Shown: positions 16,349 through 26,371 of the stretch, one piece after another
Position numbering within the stretch: position 1 is the stretch's first letter
Layout of the letters: every line of letters starts with the position of its first letter
DNA from: Acidobacteriaceae bacterium dw_441
GTDB taxonomy: Bacteria > Acidobacteriota > Terriglobia > Terriglobales > Acidobacteriaceae
DNA length: 64,000 bases
Direction: 5' to 3'
Assembly (NCBI GenBank): GCA_018449715.1
Contig: JAAVVA010000002.1
Location: 248,001-312,000, forward strand
Notes under the pieces: generated by a model
Told to the model about the DNA's origin: nothing
Database searches by the model: none
What the model saw: only the letters and a program-made list of their open reading frames with translations
Made by a program: the position numbers and the translations under genes

Positions 16349-17527
16349 TCAGGGTAAAACCTGATATCGGGCGATCATTCCACCGTTGTAGTGGTCGTTG
16401 ACATGGCAGTGAAAGAGCCAGATGCCCTCGCTGTCAGGCTTCATATCGGCGATTGCCATAGCCATTGGCCCTAGAAAGACGGTGTCCATGCGCATACTGT
16501 TCCATGTAACGGTATTTCCGTGCCAATGCGCCATGTGGATGTCTTCCTCATTGCTGTTTGAGAGCAGATACCAGCGAACCCGTTCATTTTTATGCATTAC
16601 GGGCATGGGAAGATTGCCCTCGATGTATCCGTTGATCGAATAGAGCATATGCTGCTCCCGAAGCTGAGGATCAGATATCTTCAGGCGAACAGTCTTCGCC
16701 AGTTTTCCAATATTGTGCTCTGTGAACCAGCTATCGGTTTCATCAAATATTGAGTAGTCAGTTATAAATTCGCGGTCTACGTCCTTTGGAGAACCGTCGG
16801 GTTTGGCTTCTCCTTTCCTCGTCACAATGAGAGGTCCGATGAGGCCTGTGTTGATGTCCATCGACTCCACGAAGTGAGAGTGATACATCCAAAGCACAGA
16901 GCTCCCATCCATAGGACCCGGGCCGCTGCGCTCAGGAACGGTCCAGATGTATGTGTAGGTCCCACCAGGGCGCACCGCATCATCCGCCTTGAGAGAGGCA
17001 TTCGTGTTGTCTTTGTAGAAAGCACCCTCCGCATCCTTCGAGTAGCGGACGCCATGGGGATGCATCGTCACACTCAGATGGGTGTTATTGCGAAAGACGA
17101 TACGTATGGAGTCGCCGACTTCTGCGCGAATCACTGGGCCCAGAATTCCCAGATGCTGCCACTCCGGAGGGCGCGGCTTGATGGTTTTAAAGGTCGCATC
17201 GGTATACTCGTGGTAGACCGCCTTGTGATACACCCGATGTTTTGATCCGCCGGGAGATTCGTCTTCGGCGGATTCCGGATGAGGTACACCTACCGTATTT
17301 CTCCCGTTGGGGGTGTAGTCCCAGTCAACTTCGTCAGCCGCGATGAAGTAGAGCCTGGTTATGCCAGGAGCGTCAGAGGGCTTGGGCTGTGCCGACGGTG
17401 GATTGGTTGTCGCGACAGGAGAGGTTCGGATTGCGTGGTCATGAGATTTGGCTGCCGTCTGAGCAGTAGCAGGCAGGGTTGCTAAGGACGACAGAAGTGC
17501 AAGAACCGTTGTTCGAATGATGGTGGT
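16349..17527 (-). CDS. Two-domain multicopper oxidase, secreted
   Basis: About 392 residues with a signal peptide (TTIIRTTVLALLSSLATLPATAQ). Copper-site motifs appear in order: MHPHGVRY, WMYHSHFVE, HMAHWHGN and FHCHVNDHYNGGM, covering the type 1 and trinuclear sites in two cupredoxin domains. The ceruloplasmin-like spacing differs from the three-domain CotA/CueO type. The start is uncertain: no ATG fits, and a TTG at 17527 preceded by AGGAAG gives a proper signal peptide, while an in-frame TTG at 17572 is the longer option. It lies just downstream of the giant secreted protein gene on the same strand and may be co-transcribed with it. Substrate unknown. Confidence 0.85.
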   Translation of the reverse strand, partial: TTIIRTTVLALLSSLATLPATAQTAAKSHDHAIRTSPVATTNPPSAQPKPSDAPGITRLYFIAADEVDWDYTPNGRNTVGVPHPESAEDESPGGSKHRVYHKAVYHEYTDATFKTIKPRPPEWQHLGILGPVIRAEVGDSIRIVFRNNTHLSVTMHPHGVRYSKDAEGAFYKDNTNASLKADDAVRPGGTYTYIWTVPERSGPGPMDGSSVLWMYHSHFVESMDINTGLIGPLIVTRKGEAKPDGSPKDVDREFITDYSIFDETDSWFTEHNIGKLAKTVRLKISDPQLREQHMLYSINGYIEGNLPMPVMHKNERVRWYLLSNSNEEDIHMAHWHGNTVTWNSMRMDTVFLGPMAMAIADMKPDSEGIWLFHCHVNDHYNGGMIARYQVLP

Positions 17528-17590
17528 CAAAGCCCGTCTTCCTCGACATTGAGCATAACCCGAGAATCCCAAGCATCAACCACTTATTGC

Positions 17591-20500
17591 CTACAATGAG
17601 GCAAAACTGACTCCTGTTACGTTGGATGTGTTGACGGTCACAGACCGGCTGGAGGGGATGAACGTTCGTCCTGTTTTGCTCGGTGTCACCGTGTAAGTTC
17701 CACCAGGAAGTCCAGTAAAGGTAAAAGCTCCAGAGGTGTTGGCCGTTACAGTGGTTGTGACCGGGCCAGTCAGCGTTACTGTTGCACTTGGACCACCGAC
17801 TCCTGTGATTGAGCCCGAGATCGAATGGGTGGCTGCGGAGGTGAAGCTTGCTGTCGCATTGGCGCCATTTACGGCTACCGATCGATTCGCCGGGGTGAAA
17901 GCATAGTCTGTTTTGATTGGTGTTACGGTATATGCTCCATTGGCCACGCCGGTGAAGGAGTATGCACCGGAAGCGTTGGCTGTCACCGTGGCCGTTGAAG
18001 CCCCCGTCAGTTGCACGGTTGCATTCGCTCCCCCTGCCCCGCTAATAGTGCCGCTGATCGTGTAGGTGGTGACCGTAGAGCTAAAGCTGGTCGTCACGTT
18101 TAATCCGTTCACCGTGATATTCCGGACAGTAGGTGTAAACGTATAGCCTGCTTTTGATGGCGTTATGCTATAGGCTCCGTTAGGTAAGCCGGTGAAGCTG
18201 AATGCACCAGAGGCATTGGCTGTCACCGTAGCAGCCGAAGATCCGGTTAGTTGAAGAGTTGCGTTTGCCCCACCCGCCCCGCTGATGGTGCCGCTGATCG
18301 TATAGGTGGTTGCGGAACTGAAGGAGGCAGTCGCGTTCGCTCCACTCACGGTCACCGAGCGATTTGCCGGGGTGAAGATGTAGCCTGTCTTGGTTGGTGT
18401 CACGGTATATGTTCCATTGGCCACGCCGGTAAAGGAGTACACGCCGGAGCCGTTGGCGGTCGCCGTGGCGGTTGAAGCCCCCGTCAACTGCACGGTTGCA
18501 TTTGCTCCCCCCGCTCCGCTGATAGTGCCGCTGATCATGTAAGTAGCAGCAGAACTGAAGGAAGCAGTTGTGTTTGCGCTGCTTATGGTTACGCTTTGAT
18601 TGGGTGGAGTAAAGATGTATCCCGTCTTACTTGGCGTTACGGTATAAGTTCCATTGGCAAGACCGACGAAGCTGTAAACGCCAGAGCTATTGGCAGTGAT
18701 GGTTGCGGTTTGAGGACCAGTCAGGCTAACCGTGGCGCCAGATCCACCTGGGCCGCTGATTGCCCCGCTGATGGAATAGGAAACCTGACTGCTAAACGAT
18801 GTCCCTAATGCGTGGCCGTTCTGAATCGTAACGGACCGGGTTGCTGGAGAGTAAGTGAATCCCGGGGATGCAGCCACGTTGATGGTGTATGTGCCGTTCG
18901 TCAGGCCCGCGAATGAAAAGTTTCCGGCGCTGTCCGAAACAGTTGTCGCGGTGGCACTTCCGGCCAGATTGACGGTTGCACCGGCCGCTCCAGAACCTGT
19001 GATAGTTCCAGTGATGCTATAGGTGGCTGTCGGCGTGTAGATGACGTCGACCCAGTAATTGGCGGCGTTATAGGTTGCAGTTGGAAATGCGCTGCTGGGT
19101 GAGTATATATAGATACCGTTCGGTCCACTCACACCATCCTGCAGGGCGTGAAGCGGAGGCGTGTCTATACCGTTGGTGGCAAAGTATTGCGAATCTCCGG
19201 AATAGTGTCCGGCAGGAGCAAAGTAAGAGGCCACGTATGAGGTGTTGGCGGTCACTGGAATAGATTGATTGAAGAGAACCTGTTGCCAACCGGAGGCGGT
19301 CTCAGCGGCGAAGTCCGCAGTTCCCAGCAAGGCGCCTGTGCTCGACCAGAGGTTGCCTTTATGAGTTCCAGTATTTGCGGAGCCTTTATAGAATCGAACG
19401 CCAGTTATATATCCATCCGCATCGGCACGGAAGGTCACTCCGACCTCGGTGGGGTGTGTATCACCTGGATCGAGAATGGTTGGTGTCGCCGATGGCTGCC
19501 AGATTGTGTCACATGGGCAGTTTACCGGGACAGTGAAGTTGGCATTGCTCATGCTAGCTCCAATGACAGCGACCGCAGCACTCGCAGGGGTAAAGATCTT
19601 GCGAACCTGAGCTGGCGTGACGGTGTAGGAGCCATTGATAAGCCCTGCGAAGCTGTAGTTACCAGAGCCGTCAGCGACGGTCGTTTCGCTGGATGTTCCG
19701 GCCAATGTAACCGTAGCCCCTGCACCTCCTGTAATGACGCCGCTGATGGAGTAGTTCAGGCTGGAGCCAGTGAAGTTTATGGAAGACACATTGGCTCCGT
19801 TGATCGTTACACTCTGATTTGCCGGGCTGATGACATATCCCACCGTACCAGGCGTTACCGTGTATGTTCCATTCAGTAAGCCGGTGAAGGTGTAGTTTCC
19901 TGAGCTGTCGGCGATGGTGGTAGCAGTCGCAGCTCCCGAGAGAGCTATTGTGTCACCGGCTGCTCCCGTCACCGTACCCGATATCGAGTAGGTCGGCTGT
20001 GAGATTGCAAAGTCGACCCCAAAGACGTGACTGGATGCGATTGTCACACTCTGGCTAGCCGGATTGAAAATTTGTGAGCCAGTACTGCTCGGTGTGATCG
20101 TATAAGTACCCGCTGCAAGTCCATCGAAGCGATACTTGCCCCCACTATCTGCAATCGTGGTCTTTGTTCCTCCCGGCCCGATAATGATGAGATTTACTCC
20201 GACACCGCCAGTTCCGGTGATAGTTCCGCTCAGCGAGAAGTTCGTCGTCGCGCGGGCATAAACAACGTCGACCCAATAGCTGGATGCGTTATAGCCACTT
20301 GTTGGATAGGTACTGGAGGCGTTGTAGCTAAAGAGTCCATTCGGTTGACTGGAGGTATTGGCCAGGGCGTGGAGAGGTGGCGTATCCACACCCCCTGTGT
20401 CAAAAAGAAGGTTCGTCGTAGAGTAGTGCCCGTGCGGAGCAAAGTAGGACGCGACATAGGAAGTGTTGGCGGATACCGGAACAGGGTTGGCAAAGGTAAT

Positions 20501-23500
20501 CTGTTGCCAACCGGAATTGCTTTCTGCATCGAATGTGCCTGTCGCCAGCAGGCTGCCAGTTCCATCCGTCGACCAGAGATTTGCTATGTGTGAGCCAGTA
20601 TTTGTGGAAGCTTTATAGAAGCGAATGCCGAGGATGTAACCATCGTAGTCCGACTGGAACCTGACACCGGTCTCGACAGGGTTTCCATCTCCAGAGTCCA
20701 CGATTGCCGGTACGGAAGATGGCTGCCAGATGCTCACACATGGGCATAGGCTTGAGCCGGTGAAATTTACTCCTGCGATATCAGCAGTACTGACCGTGAT
20801 GCTCTGTGCAGCAGGTGTAAACGCCGCGTTCGTATTGGCAGGTGCGATAGAATATGCGCCTGCACCGACTGCATTGAATGAATAATGTCCTAAGGCATCA
20901 GCCGTAGCCGTAACTGTACCTGATCCGCTGGACAGAGTGACCGTTGCTCCCGCTCCACCGGGACCGCTCACCGTTCCATTTATAGAGTAGGACTGGTCCG
21001 TGGAGAAGATAACATCAACCCAGTAGTTGGTGGCGGAGTAGCTATTTGAGGGAAAGACTCCAGGAGTTTGAGAGTAGACATAGACTCCATTGGAGCTGGA
21101 AGAGTCAGCCAGGGCCTGCAGCGAGGAGTTCGTGGTACCACCCGACGCGAAGTAGTTTGTATCGGCTGAGTAGTGGCCTGCCGGAGCATAGTATGAAGCG
21201 ATGTAGGTTGTGTTGGGTGTAATGGTGACGGGGGTTGAGAAGATGACCTGCTGCCACCCTGAGGCAGTCTCTCCAGTGAATGTTGCCGTCGCCAGTAAGG
21301 TGCCTGTGCTCGACCAGAGATCTCCAATGTGTGTGCCTGTATTTGCCGCAGCCTTATAGAAGCGAAGTCCATACAGAATGCCTGACACGGAACTCGTAAA
21401 CTTCACACCTAATTCAACGGGTGTCCCATCGTTACTGTCGACCAACGACGGAATCGTAGAGGCTGGCCAGATTGAGATGCAGTTGCAAATCTGTGACTGG
21501 AAGTCTACTCCGCTGGAGCCCGCGCCCGAGAGGGTTACAGATTTAACACCAGGTGTAAATATCACTCCCGGAGCAGAGGGTGCCACGTTGTATGTGGCGT
21601 TCACAAGTCCTGTAAACGAATAGTGTCCGGAACTGTCTGCGCTGGTTGTTGCAGTAGCGGCACCGGTGAGGTTGACGGTAGCTCCGGCCCCGGGTGCGTC
21701 AGATATGGTTCCCGAGATGGTCTGTGGGTTGGTGACAACGGATGTAAAGTTGATTCCCGGAGCCGAGGCGTAATTGATCGTGATCTGCGCGCTTGCAGGA
21801 GTGAAGGTTATGCCGGCGCTGGAAGGCGTTACCGTGTATGTGCCATTCAGCAATCCGGCAAAGTTGTAATTACCGCTCGCGTCAGCTGTCGTAGTGGCAG
21901 TTTGGGTTCCACTCAAAGAGACGGTGGCACCTGCACCGCCGACGCCTTGTAACTGACCCGTGATGTTGTATGTGTTGGATGAGGTGTAAACGACGTCTAC
22001 CCAATAATTGCTTGCGTGATAGCTGGAGGTGGGAAAATCGCCGATTGAGGTATAGGTAAACAGACCATTCAAGCCGTCTGCGCCGTCAGCGAGTGCGTGA
22101 AGAGGTGGATTATCAACGCCTGCCTGAAAGAAATCCGAGTCAACCGAGTAATGGCCGGATGGAGCAAGGTAGGAAACGATATAAGTGGTATTCGCGGTAA
22201 CTGGAATGGGACTGGTGAAGTTTGCCTGCTGCCATCCTGAACTGGTTTCGCCAGTAAAGTTAGCCGTTCCAAGCAGGGTTCCGGTGCTGGACCAGAGATG
22301 GCCGATATGTGTTCCGACGTTCGTCGCTGCTTTGTAAAAGCGAACGCCAAGGATAGAACCATCCGTATCTGTCCGGAATTTGACGCCAACCTCCACCGAG
22401 TTACCGTCACCGCTATCGATGGTCTGAGGCGTAACCGGAGTCCGCCAGATATTGCAGGGACACTGTTGAGGTATTACTGCAAGGGTGATTCCATGAGCTA
22501 TCTCAAGATTACCGCTGTCGTCAACGGCTCGAACCATCAGCGTTGCCGCCCCGGTTTCCGAAGGCATCCATGTATAAGTCCAGCTCGTGCGTCCAGTTGC
22601 AGGATGCCATGTAGTACCACCGTCTCCTGAGATCTCTATGCCTGCGACTGCGCCACCGCTGTCAGAGGCCGTACCCGTTACAGTAACGGCACTTCCCGTG
22701 TTGAAGGTCGATCCGGATGCGGGATAGGTGATTGTGGTGATAGGTGAGGTGATATCGGTAGAAGCGGTTGCCAGCGATAGATTCGATTGTAAGGTTGCTG
22801 GCTGAACCCCCATATCCGCAAACAGATTCACCGTCGCCTGTTGAGCGACCGGATCGGGATCTGGCGTGCTGAAGGTAAATGGATTGTCGTGATTTTTGTT
22901 CAATGTCCAGGACCAGTCGATCGATCCCGCGCTAAAGACCAGTGCTCCACTTGGAGCGCGATACATGGTCATACTGTGTGTGGCGATGCCGGCGCCATAC
23001 GTCGCGCCTTGGTCCAGCAGAAGATCAGAGGCAAGCGTGTGAGTGGAGGTTGAGAGACGGAAGAGGCCGGCAGGACGATATCCGTTGTCTACATCTTCGT
23101 CCCACTCGTAGCCCAGAGAGCCTATTGGAAGGTTGTAGGTCTGTCCTGCACTAAGTGAAGCAGCAGCAGTGTTTCGCCAGAAGCGCATCTTGCCATCGGC
23201 AGCAGGCACTTGAATTTGCATACTGCCGTCGTTGTCCTGGCTGATGCCATTAACCATGAACAACGTGCCTTGAAGGCTGTTTTCCGGACGTCCGCCATCG
23301 CTCGGAGGGCTAAAGCTTGGATCGCGCCATGTACCTGTCCATGTGGAGGTGGGATCGATCTTCGCGAATGCCAGCGTCTCTTTGTAGCAGACGAGAGTCC
23401 GGTTGGGCGTACTCAAACCGTCGATGCTGTTCTCCCATCGAGTCTTCCAGAAGATCTGGTTCCCTCCGAAAAGCGCCAGGTTGACACCTGCATCGCGTGC

Positions 23501-24415
23501 GGCCTCAACGTTGGCGCGTTGTGGCCCCGACCAGTACTCATCGTGCCCGGTATCCATGTAGATCTTGTGATTCTTTATCAAAGATCCAAAGCGAGCTGCA
23601 TCGATACCGGTGAAGTAGGTAACGTCGTATCCATTCTGCTCCAACCATTGAACCATCGCGAACTCGGGACCGAAGACGAAGGTATCTGATTCCTGCTGAA
23701 AGTTGCGCGTGTAGAACGGTCTGTTGTAGCTAACCTTATTGGAGCGGTTAGCTAGATCCCAGATGGGGGTACCCTGGCTGTAAACGCTACCAGAGCCGTA
23801 ATAGTTGTAGGCTTGCCATGATTCGTCTGCTGTCTGGAAGAGGATGGAGGAGTGGCTGGAGTCGTCCCTGACAATAAAGATGATGTGACTGTCGGCACCG
23901 GTATCTGTTCGGATCAGATGGGCAAAGTAAATTCCGGAGGTTGCGGTTGCTGGAACCGGCCATGATGCGGAGATTGCCCAGGTGCCGCAATCCATGAGGC
24001 CAACCGTTCCATCTGTTGCGCAGGGAGGCTGCGTTTGGGGCAGCGTAGCTGAAGGTTTAATGCTCGTGACCCTTCTAGCCCCCATGCCGCCGTAATATCC
24101 CATTCGATAAATATCAATTGCGTATGCTCCCGCGGACGTATCGATCTTAAAGTAGATGGTGCTGCCGCGGTTGACACTTATATCGGTCGCAAATCCTTGG
24201 ATGGATGGATCCCCGGCATAGCCATTTTTTACATCCCACTCCGAGTCAGGACTTCCGGTCAGGCAGTTCTCCGCGACAATGGGATTTGCTGAATTAGCGC
24301 ACTGCGCCCAGGCTTGACTGGCGAGTGTAAGAAGCATGAACATCATCAACCCGGCCACAAACCTGCCAGCAGAAAATGTATTAATCCGCTGGATAATGGA
24401 GAATGAGCATTTCAC
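17591..24415 (-). CDS. Giant secreted DUF4082 / carboxypeptidase-regulatory repeat protein with N-terminal DMFase-beta-like domain
   Basis: A 2274-residue protein with a signal peptide (cleavage near AWAQ, residue about 38). Residues about 45-545 resemble the N,N-dimethylformamidase beta-subunit-like domain (IYRMGYYGGMGAR, DTGHDEYWSGPQRANVEAARDAGVNLALFGGN). An Ig-like segment follows (TTITYPASGSTFNTG). Then come four DUF4082 modules (IW..S..P...D.GD...VE.GV.F), alternating with twelve carboxypeptidase-regulatory-like beta-sandwich repeats (YSISGTISG.GGA.ATV.L.G). No sortase, PEP-CTERM or membrane anchor is visible at the C-terminus. It is probably an extracellular matrix or adhesion protein. 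A good -24/-12 promoter lies 46 bases upstream. Confidence 0.85.
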   Translation of the reverse strand: MKCSFSIIQRINTFSAGRFVAGLMMFMLLTLASQAWAQCANSANPIVAENCLTGSPDSEWDVKNGYAGDPSIQGFATDISVNRGSTIYFKIDTSAGAYAIDIYRMGYYGGMGARRVTSIKPSATLPQTQPPCATDGTVGLMDCGTWAISASWPVPATATSGIYFAHLIRTDTGADSHIIFIVRDDSSHSSILFQTADESWQAYNYYGSGSVYSQGTPIWDLANRSNKVSYNRPFYTRNFQQESDTFVFGPEFAMVQWLEQNGYDVTYFTGIDAARFGSLIKNHKIYMDTGHDEYWSGPQRANVEAARDAGVNLALFGGNQIFWKTRWENSIDGLSTPNRTLVCYKETLAFAKIDPTSTWTGTWRDPSFSPPSDGGRPENSLQGTLFMVNGISQDNDGSMQIQVPAADGKMRFWRNTAAASLSAGQTYNLPIGSLGYEWDEDVDNGYRPAGLFRLSTSTHTLASDLLLDQGATYGAGIATHSMTMYRAPSGALVFSAGSIDWSWTLNKNHDNPFTFSTPDPDPVAQQATVNLFADMGVQPATLQSNLSLATASTDITSPITTITYPASGSTFNTGSAVTVTGTASDSGGAVAGIEISGDGGTTWHPATGRTSWTYTWMPSETGAATLMVRAVDDSGNLEIAHGITLAVIPQQCPCNIWRTPVTPQTIDSGDGNSVEVGVKFRTDTDGSILGVRFYKAATNVGTHIGHLWSSTGTLLGTANFTGETSSGWQQANFTSPIPVTANTTYIVSYLAPSGHYSVDSDFFQAGVDNPPLHALADGADGLNGLFTYTSIGDFPTSSYHASNYWVDVVYTSSNTYNITGQLQGVGGAGATVSLSGTQTATTTADASGNYNFAGLLNGTYTVTPSSAGITFTPASAQITINYASAPGINFTSVVTNPQTISGTISDAPGAGATVNLTGAATATTSADSSGHYSFTGLVNATYNVAPSAPGVIFTPGVKSVTLSGAGSSGVDFQSQICNCISIWPASTIPSLVDSNDGTPVELGVKFTSSVSGILYGLRFYKAAANTGTHIGDLWSSTGTLLATATFTGETASGWQQVIFSTPVTITPNTTYIASYYAPAGHYSADTNYFASGGTTNSSLQALADSSSSNGVYVYSQTPGVFPSNSYSATNYWVDVIFSTDQSYSINGTVSGPGGAGATVTLSSGSGTVTATADALGHYSFNAVGAGAYSIAPANTNAAFTPAAQSITVSTADIAGVNFTGSSLCPCVSIWQPSSVPAIVDSGDGNPVETGVRFQSDYDGYILGIRFYKASTNTGSHIANLWSTDGTGSLLATGTFDAESNSGWQQITFANPVPVSANTSYVASYFAPHGHYSTTNLLFDTGGVDTPPLHALANTSSQPNGLFSYNASSTYPTSGYNASSYWVDVVYARATTNFSLSGTITGTGGVGVNLIIIGPGGTKTTIADSGGKYRFDGLAAGTYTITPSSTGSQIFNPASQSVTIASSHVFGVDFAISQPTYSISGTVTGAAGDTIALSGAATATTIADSSGNYTFTGLLNGTYTVTPGTVGYVISPANQSVTINGANVSSINFTGSSLNYSISGVITGGAGATVTLAGTSSETTVADGSGNYSFAGLINGSYTVTPAQVRKIFTPASAAVAVIGASMSNANFTVPVNCPCDTIWQPSATPTILDPGDTHPTEVGVTFRADADGYITGVRFYKGSANTGTHKGNLWSSTGALLGTADFAAETASGWQQVLFNQSIPVTANTSYVASYFAPAGHYSGDSQYFATNGIDTPPLHALQDGVSGPNGIYIYSPSSAFPTATYNAANYWVDVIYTPTATYSITGTITGSGAAGATVNLAGSATATTVSDSAGNFSFAGLTNGTYTINVAASPGFTYSPATRSVTIQNGHALGTSFSSQVSYSISGAISGPGGSGATVSLTGPQTATITANSSGVYSFVGLANGTYTVTPSKTGYIFTPPNQSVTISSANTTASFSSAATYMISGTISGAGGANATVQLTGASTATATANGSGVYSFTGVANGTYTVTPTKTGYIFTPANRSVTVSGANATASFSSATTYTISGTISGAGGANATLQLTGSSAATVTANASGAFSFTGLPNGAYSITPSKAGYTFTPTVRNITVNGLNVTTSFSSTVTTYTISGTISGAGGANATVQLTGASTATVTANASGAYSFTGVANGAYTVTPIKTDYAFTPANRSVAVNGANATASFTSAATHSISGSITGVGGPSATVTLTGPVTTTVTANTSGAFTFTGLPGGTYTVTPSKTGRTFIPSSRSVTVNTSNVTGVSFASL
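17610..19030 (-). repeat. Six tandem carboxypeptidase-regulatory-like modules (about 235-bp unit)
   Basis: The C-terminal third of the giant gene is six consecutive copies of one beta-sandwich module. At least three of them, around 17.9-18.6 kb, are very similar at the nucleotide level, with the same GCTCCCCC-type and GTGCCGCTGAT segments recurring. This suggests recent expansion by unequal recombination. Confidence 0.8.
19040..22465 (-). repeat. Four DUF4082 modules interspersed with beta-sandwich repeats
   Basis: Modules of about 480-500 bp at roughly 21985-22465, 21005-21490, 20255-20750 and 19040-19520 encode the same segment. Each opens with IW-x3-S/T-x-P and includes GxHIGxLWSSxGTLL, SGWQQ and NYWVDVVY. 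Between them sit two, one and three carboxypeptidase-like modules respectively. Confidence 0.8.
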
Positions 24416-24460
24416 TTGAGTATTAATGGCTGCGCCTCAGATCATCTTGAGAGCGTGTAA

Positions 24461-24476
24461 TGCATCTTAAGTGCCT
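24461..24476 (-). promoter_or_regulatory. Candidate sigma-54 promoter of the giant secreted-protein gene
   Basis: On the minus strand AGGCACTTAAGATGCA carries the GGCAC core of the -24 element and TGCA at -12 with the required spacing. A start 12 bases downstream would leave a 5' leader of about 35 bases before the ATG at 24415. Confidence 0.6.
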
Positions 24477-24984
24477 AATTCGCAGAAGCGCACTTTATGA
24501 ACCTGGATATCCGCTCGGTCGGCAGGCGCCTATGTATTCCTGGCGCCGGATCTCTGGGAGGTTCTTCTCACAAAATCTGATTACAACTGTGCAAAACCAA
24601 AGAAGATAGTAATGCAAGCAGGATCGATGCCAAAACCGCGAGGCCTCTTACACGCGGATCATGTCATCCGCTCTTCTCAGGCTTGCGAACAAGTCCCTCG
24701 TCTCCGCATCCTTGTTTTTCCTCTTTATTTCGCAGGAAATAAACAAAATTTGTAAAAAAATATGCAATATTTTTCGTTGGATTGCCACATGACACGCGCA
24801 ATCTTTGATTGCTTATTTGGCGTTGTCAGGTTTCGGATAAACATCCAAAAAGATGGTCGACTGGGCAAGAAAGCTGCAGAGTCGTGCACACAGCTGCACA
24901 CCTTATTGCTTTGTTCCTCGGAGGATAAATCCGAAAGAGGTTGAGAAATCCCATAAATCATCTGATTTTATTGTCTCAATCGCT

Positions 24985-25000
24985 TGGTACTCCAATTGCT
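24985..25000 (+). promoter_or_regulatory. Strong candidate sigma-54 promoter of the glycosyltransferase operon
   Basis: TGGTACTCCAATTGCT matches the -24/-12 consensus TGGYAC-N5-TTGCW at every scored position. It lies about 100 bases before the first gene of the plus-strand glycosyltransferase run. Confidence 0.75.
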
Positions 25001-25099
25001 TTACCTGCAGTCATGGCGGTGCCCTTCTGGTCGCGTGAAAGGTGCCCGGCAGATGGATGATTGCAGGATGCGATAGCTGCTACGGCTACGCGAGGGAAT

Positions 25100-26368
25100 A
25101 TGTCATCGTTATCGACGAACGTGCTTGTAAACGATCAGGTAAGCGCCTTGCCTGGGCGGAAAGCGAAGCTTAGAGTTTGTATGCTCGCCTATGCTTTCTA
25201 CGAGACAGATACCCGAATACTCCAATACGCGGCCTCACTCGCGGAGCGTGGTGATGTTGTCGATGTGATTGCGTTGAAGAGAAGCTCCGATCTGCCCGAC
25301 TATGAGCAGATAAATGGCGTCAATTTATATAGAATTCAACAGCGCCTTCTCAATGAGAAGGGGATCTATGACTATGTCAGTCGTATCGCTCGCTTCGCAA
25401 TCAAATCTGCTCTATTTCTTGCCAAGAAGGAGCAGCAGCATTCCTATGATGTGATTCACGTCCATAATGTCCCTGATTTTCTTGTGTTTAGCGCGGCATA
25501 TCCAAAGCTGAAGGGCGCACAAATCCTTCTGGATATTCATGATCTTTTGCCTGAGTTTTATGCCAGCAAGTTTGGTATCAGCCATACTTCCTTCGTCTTC
25601 AAGCTTCTGACGATTGCAGAACAAATGTCCGCCGTCTTTGCAAATCACGTGATCATTGCAAATCACCTGTGGTGTCAGAGATTCATTAGTCGATCTGCGA
25701 CAGCAGAGAAGTGCAGCGTGGTCCGCAATCATCCCGATCTGAGTATATTTACCAAATGCACTCCTCGTCGTGAGGCAGACGTATCAAAATTCATCCTTAC
25801 TTATCCAGGATCGTTGAATGCACATCAAGGAGTCGATGTAGCGATCCGAGCCTTTGCGCTGGTCTGCGAACGTATGCCTGAAGCAGAGTTCCATATCTAC
25901 GGAGAGGGCTCTGACAAGCCATCTCTGATTGCTTTGGCAAAAGAGCTTTCCATGGAAAACAGAATCCACTTTCATAACTTCCTGCCGAGCAAGGAGATCG
26001 CACAGGTCATGGCGAATACCGATCTGGCTATCGAACCAAAACGGTCAACGAATGCTTTCGGAAACGAAGCGTTGAGTACGAAAATTCTCGAGTTCATGTC
26101 TCTTGGGGTGCCGGTCATCGCCTCCAGGACGACGATCCATGCCTACTATTACGATGACTCGATTATTCAATACTACGAGCACGACAACGAGGTTGAATTG
26201 GCTGAGCAGATGCTGCGCTTGAAGAATGACCCAACTGCTCGAAAAAAACTTGCTCTAAGGGCAAAAAAGTATGCCGATCGCAATACGTGGGACGCTCGCA
26301 AGCATGAATATCTTCGGCTGATCGACTCTATGGTAGATGCAGAACTCATAATGGCTCCGGTGCTATAG
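25100..26368 (+). CDS. Glycosyltransferase family 4
   Basis: A 422-residue GT-B glycosyltransferase, probably adding a sugar to the lipid-linked exopolysaccharide unit on the inner membrane face. The N-terminal acceptor domain has LLDIHDLLPEFYASKFG. The C-terminal donor domain shows FHIYGEGSDKPSLIALAKEL and NEALSTKILEFMSLGVPVIASRT, the GT4 nucleotide-sugar site. The ATG at 25100 has GAGGGA just upstream, which favours it over an in-frame start 39 bases earlier. First gene of a plus-strand operon, and the next gene starts three bases after its stop. Confidence 0.9.
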   Translation: MSSLSTNVLVNDQVSALPGRKAKLRVCMLAYAFYETDTRILQYAASLAERGDVVDVIALKRSSDLPDYEQINGVNLYRIQQRLLNEKGIYDYVSRIARFAIKSALFLAKKEQQHSYDVIHVHNVPDFLVFSAAYPKLKGAQILLDIHDLLPEFYASKFGISHTSFVFKLLTIAEQMSAVFANHVIIANHLWCQRFISRSATAEKCSVVRNHPDLSIFTKCTPRREADVSKFILTYPGSLNAHQGVDVAIRAFALVCERMPEAEFHIYGEGSDKPSLIALAKELSMENRIHFHNFLPSKEIAQVMANTDLAIEPKRSTNAFGNEALSTKILEFMSLGVPVIASRTTIHAYYYDDSIIQYYEHDNEVELAEQMLRLKNDPTARKKLALRAKKYADRNTWDARKHEYLRLIDSMVDAELIMAPVL

Positions 26369-26371
26369 CGT

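Larger units (their letters stand above)
24416..25099. promoter_or_regulatory. 684-base divergent control region
   Basis: Lies between the giant secreted-protein gene (minus) and the first glycosyltransferase (plus). It holds one sigma-54-like promoter on each strand (24461-24476 minus, 24985-25000 plus). An A/T-rich tract sits at 24715-24775, with small palindromes such as GCAATC-TTT-GATTGC near 24800 that could be activator sites. No gene is supported inside it. Confidence 0.6.

Noticed and set aside
17610..22465. Regular repeats that could suggest a CRISPR array
   Set aside because: Units are about 230-500 bp, in frame, and encode protein modules. There are no short identical repeats with unique spacers, and no cas genes are in the window.
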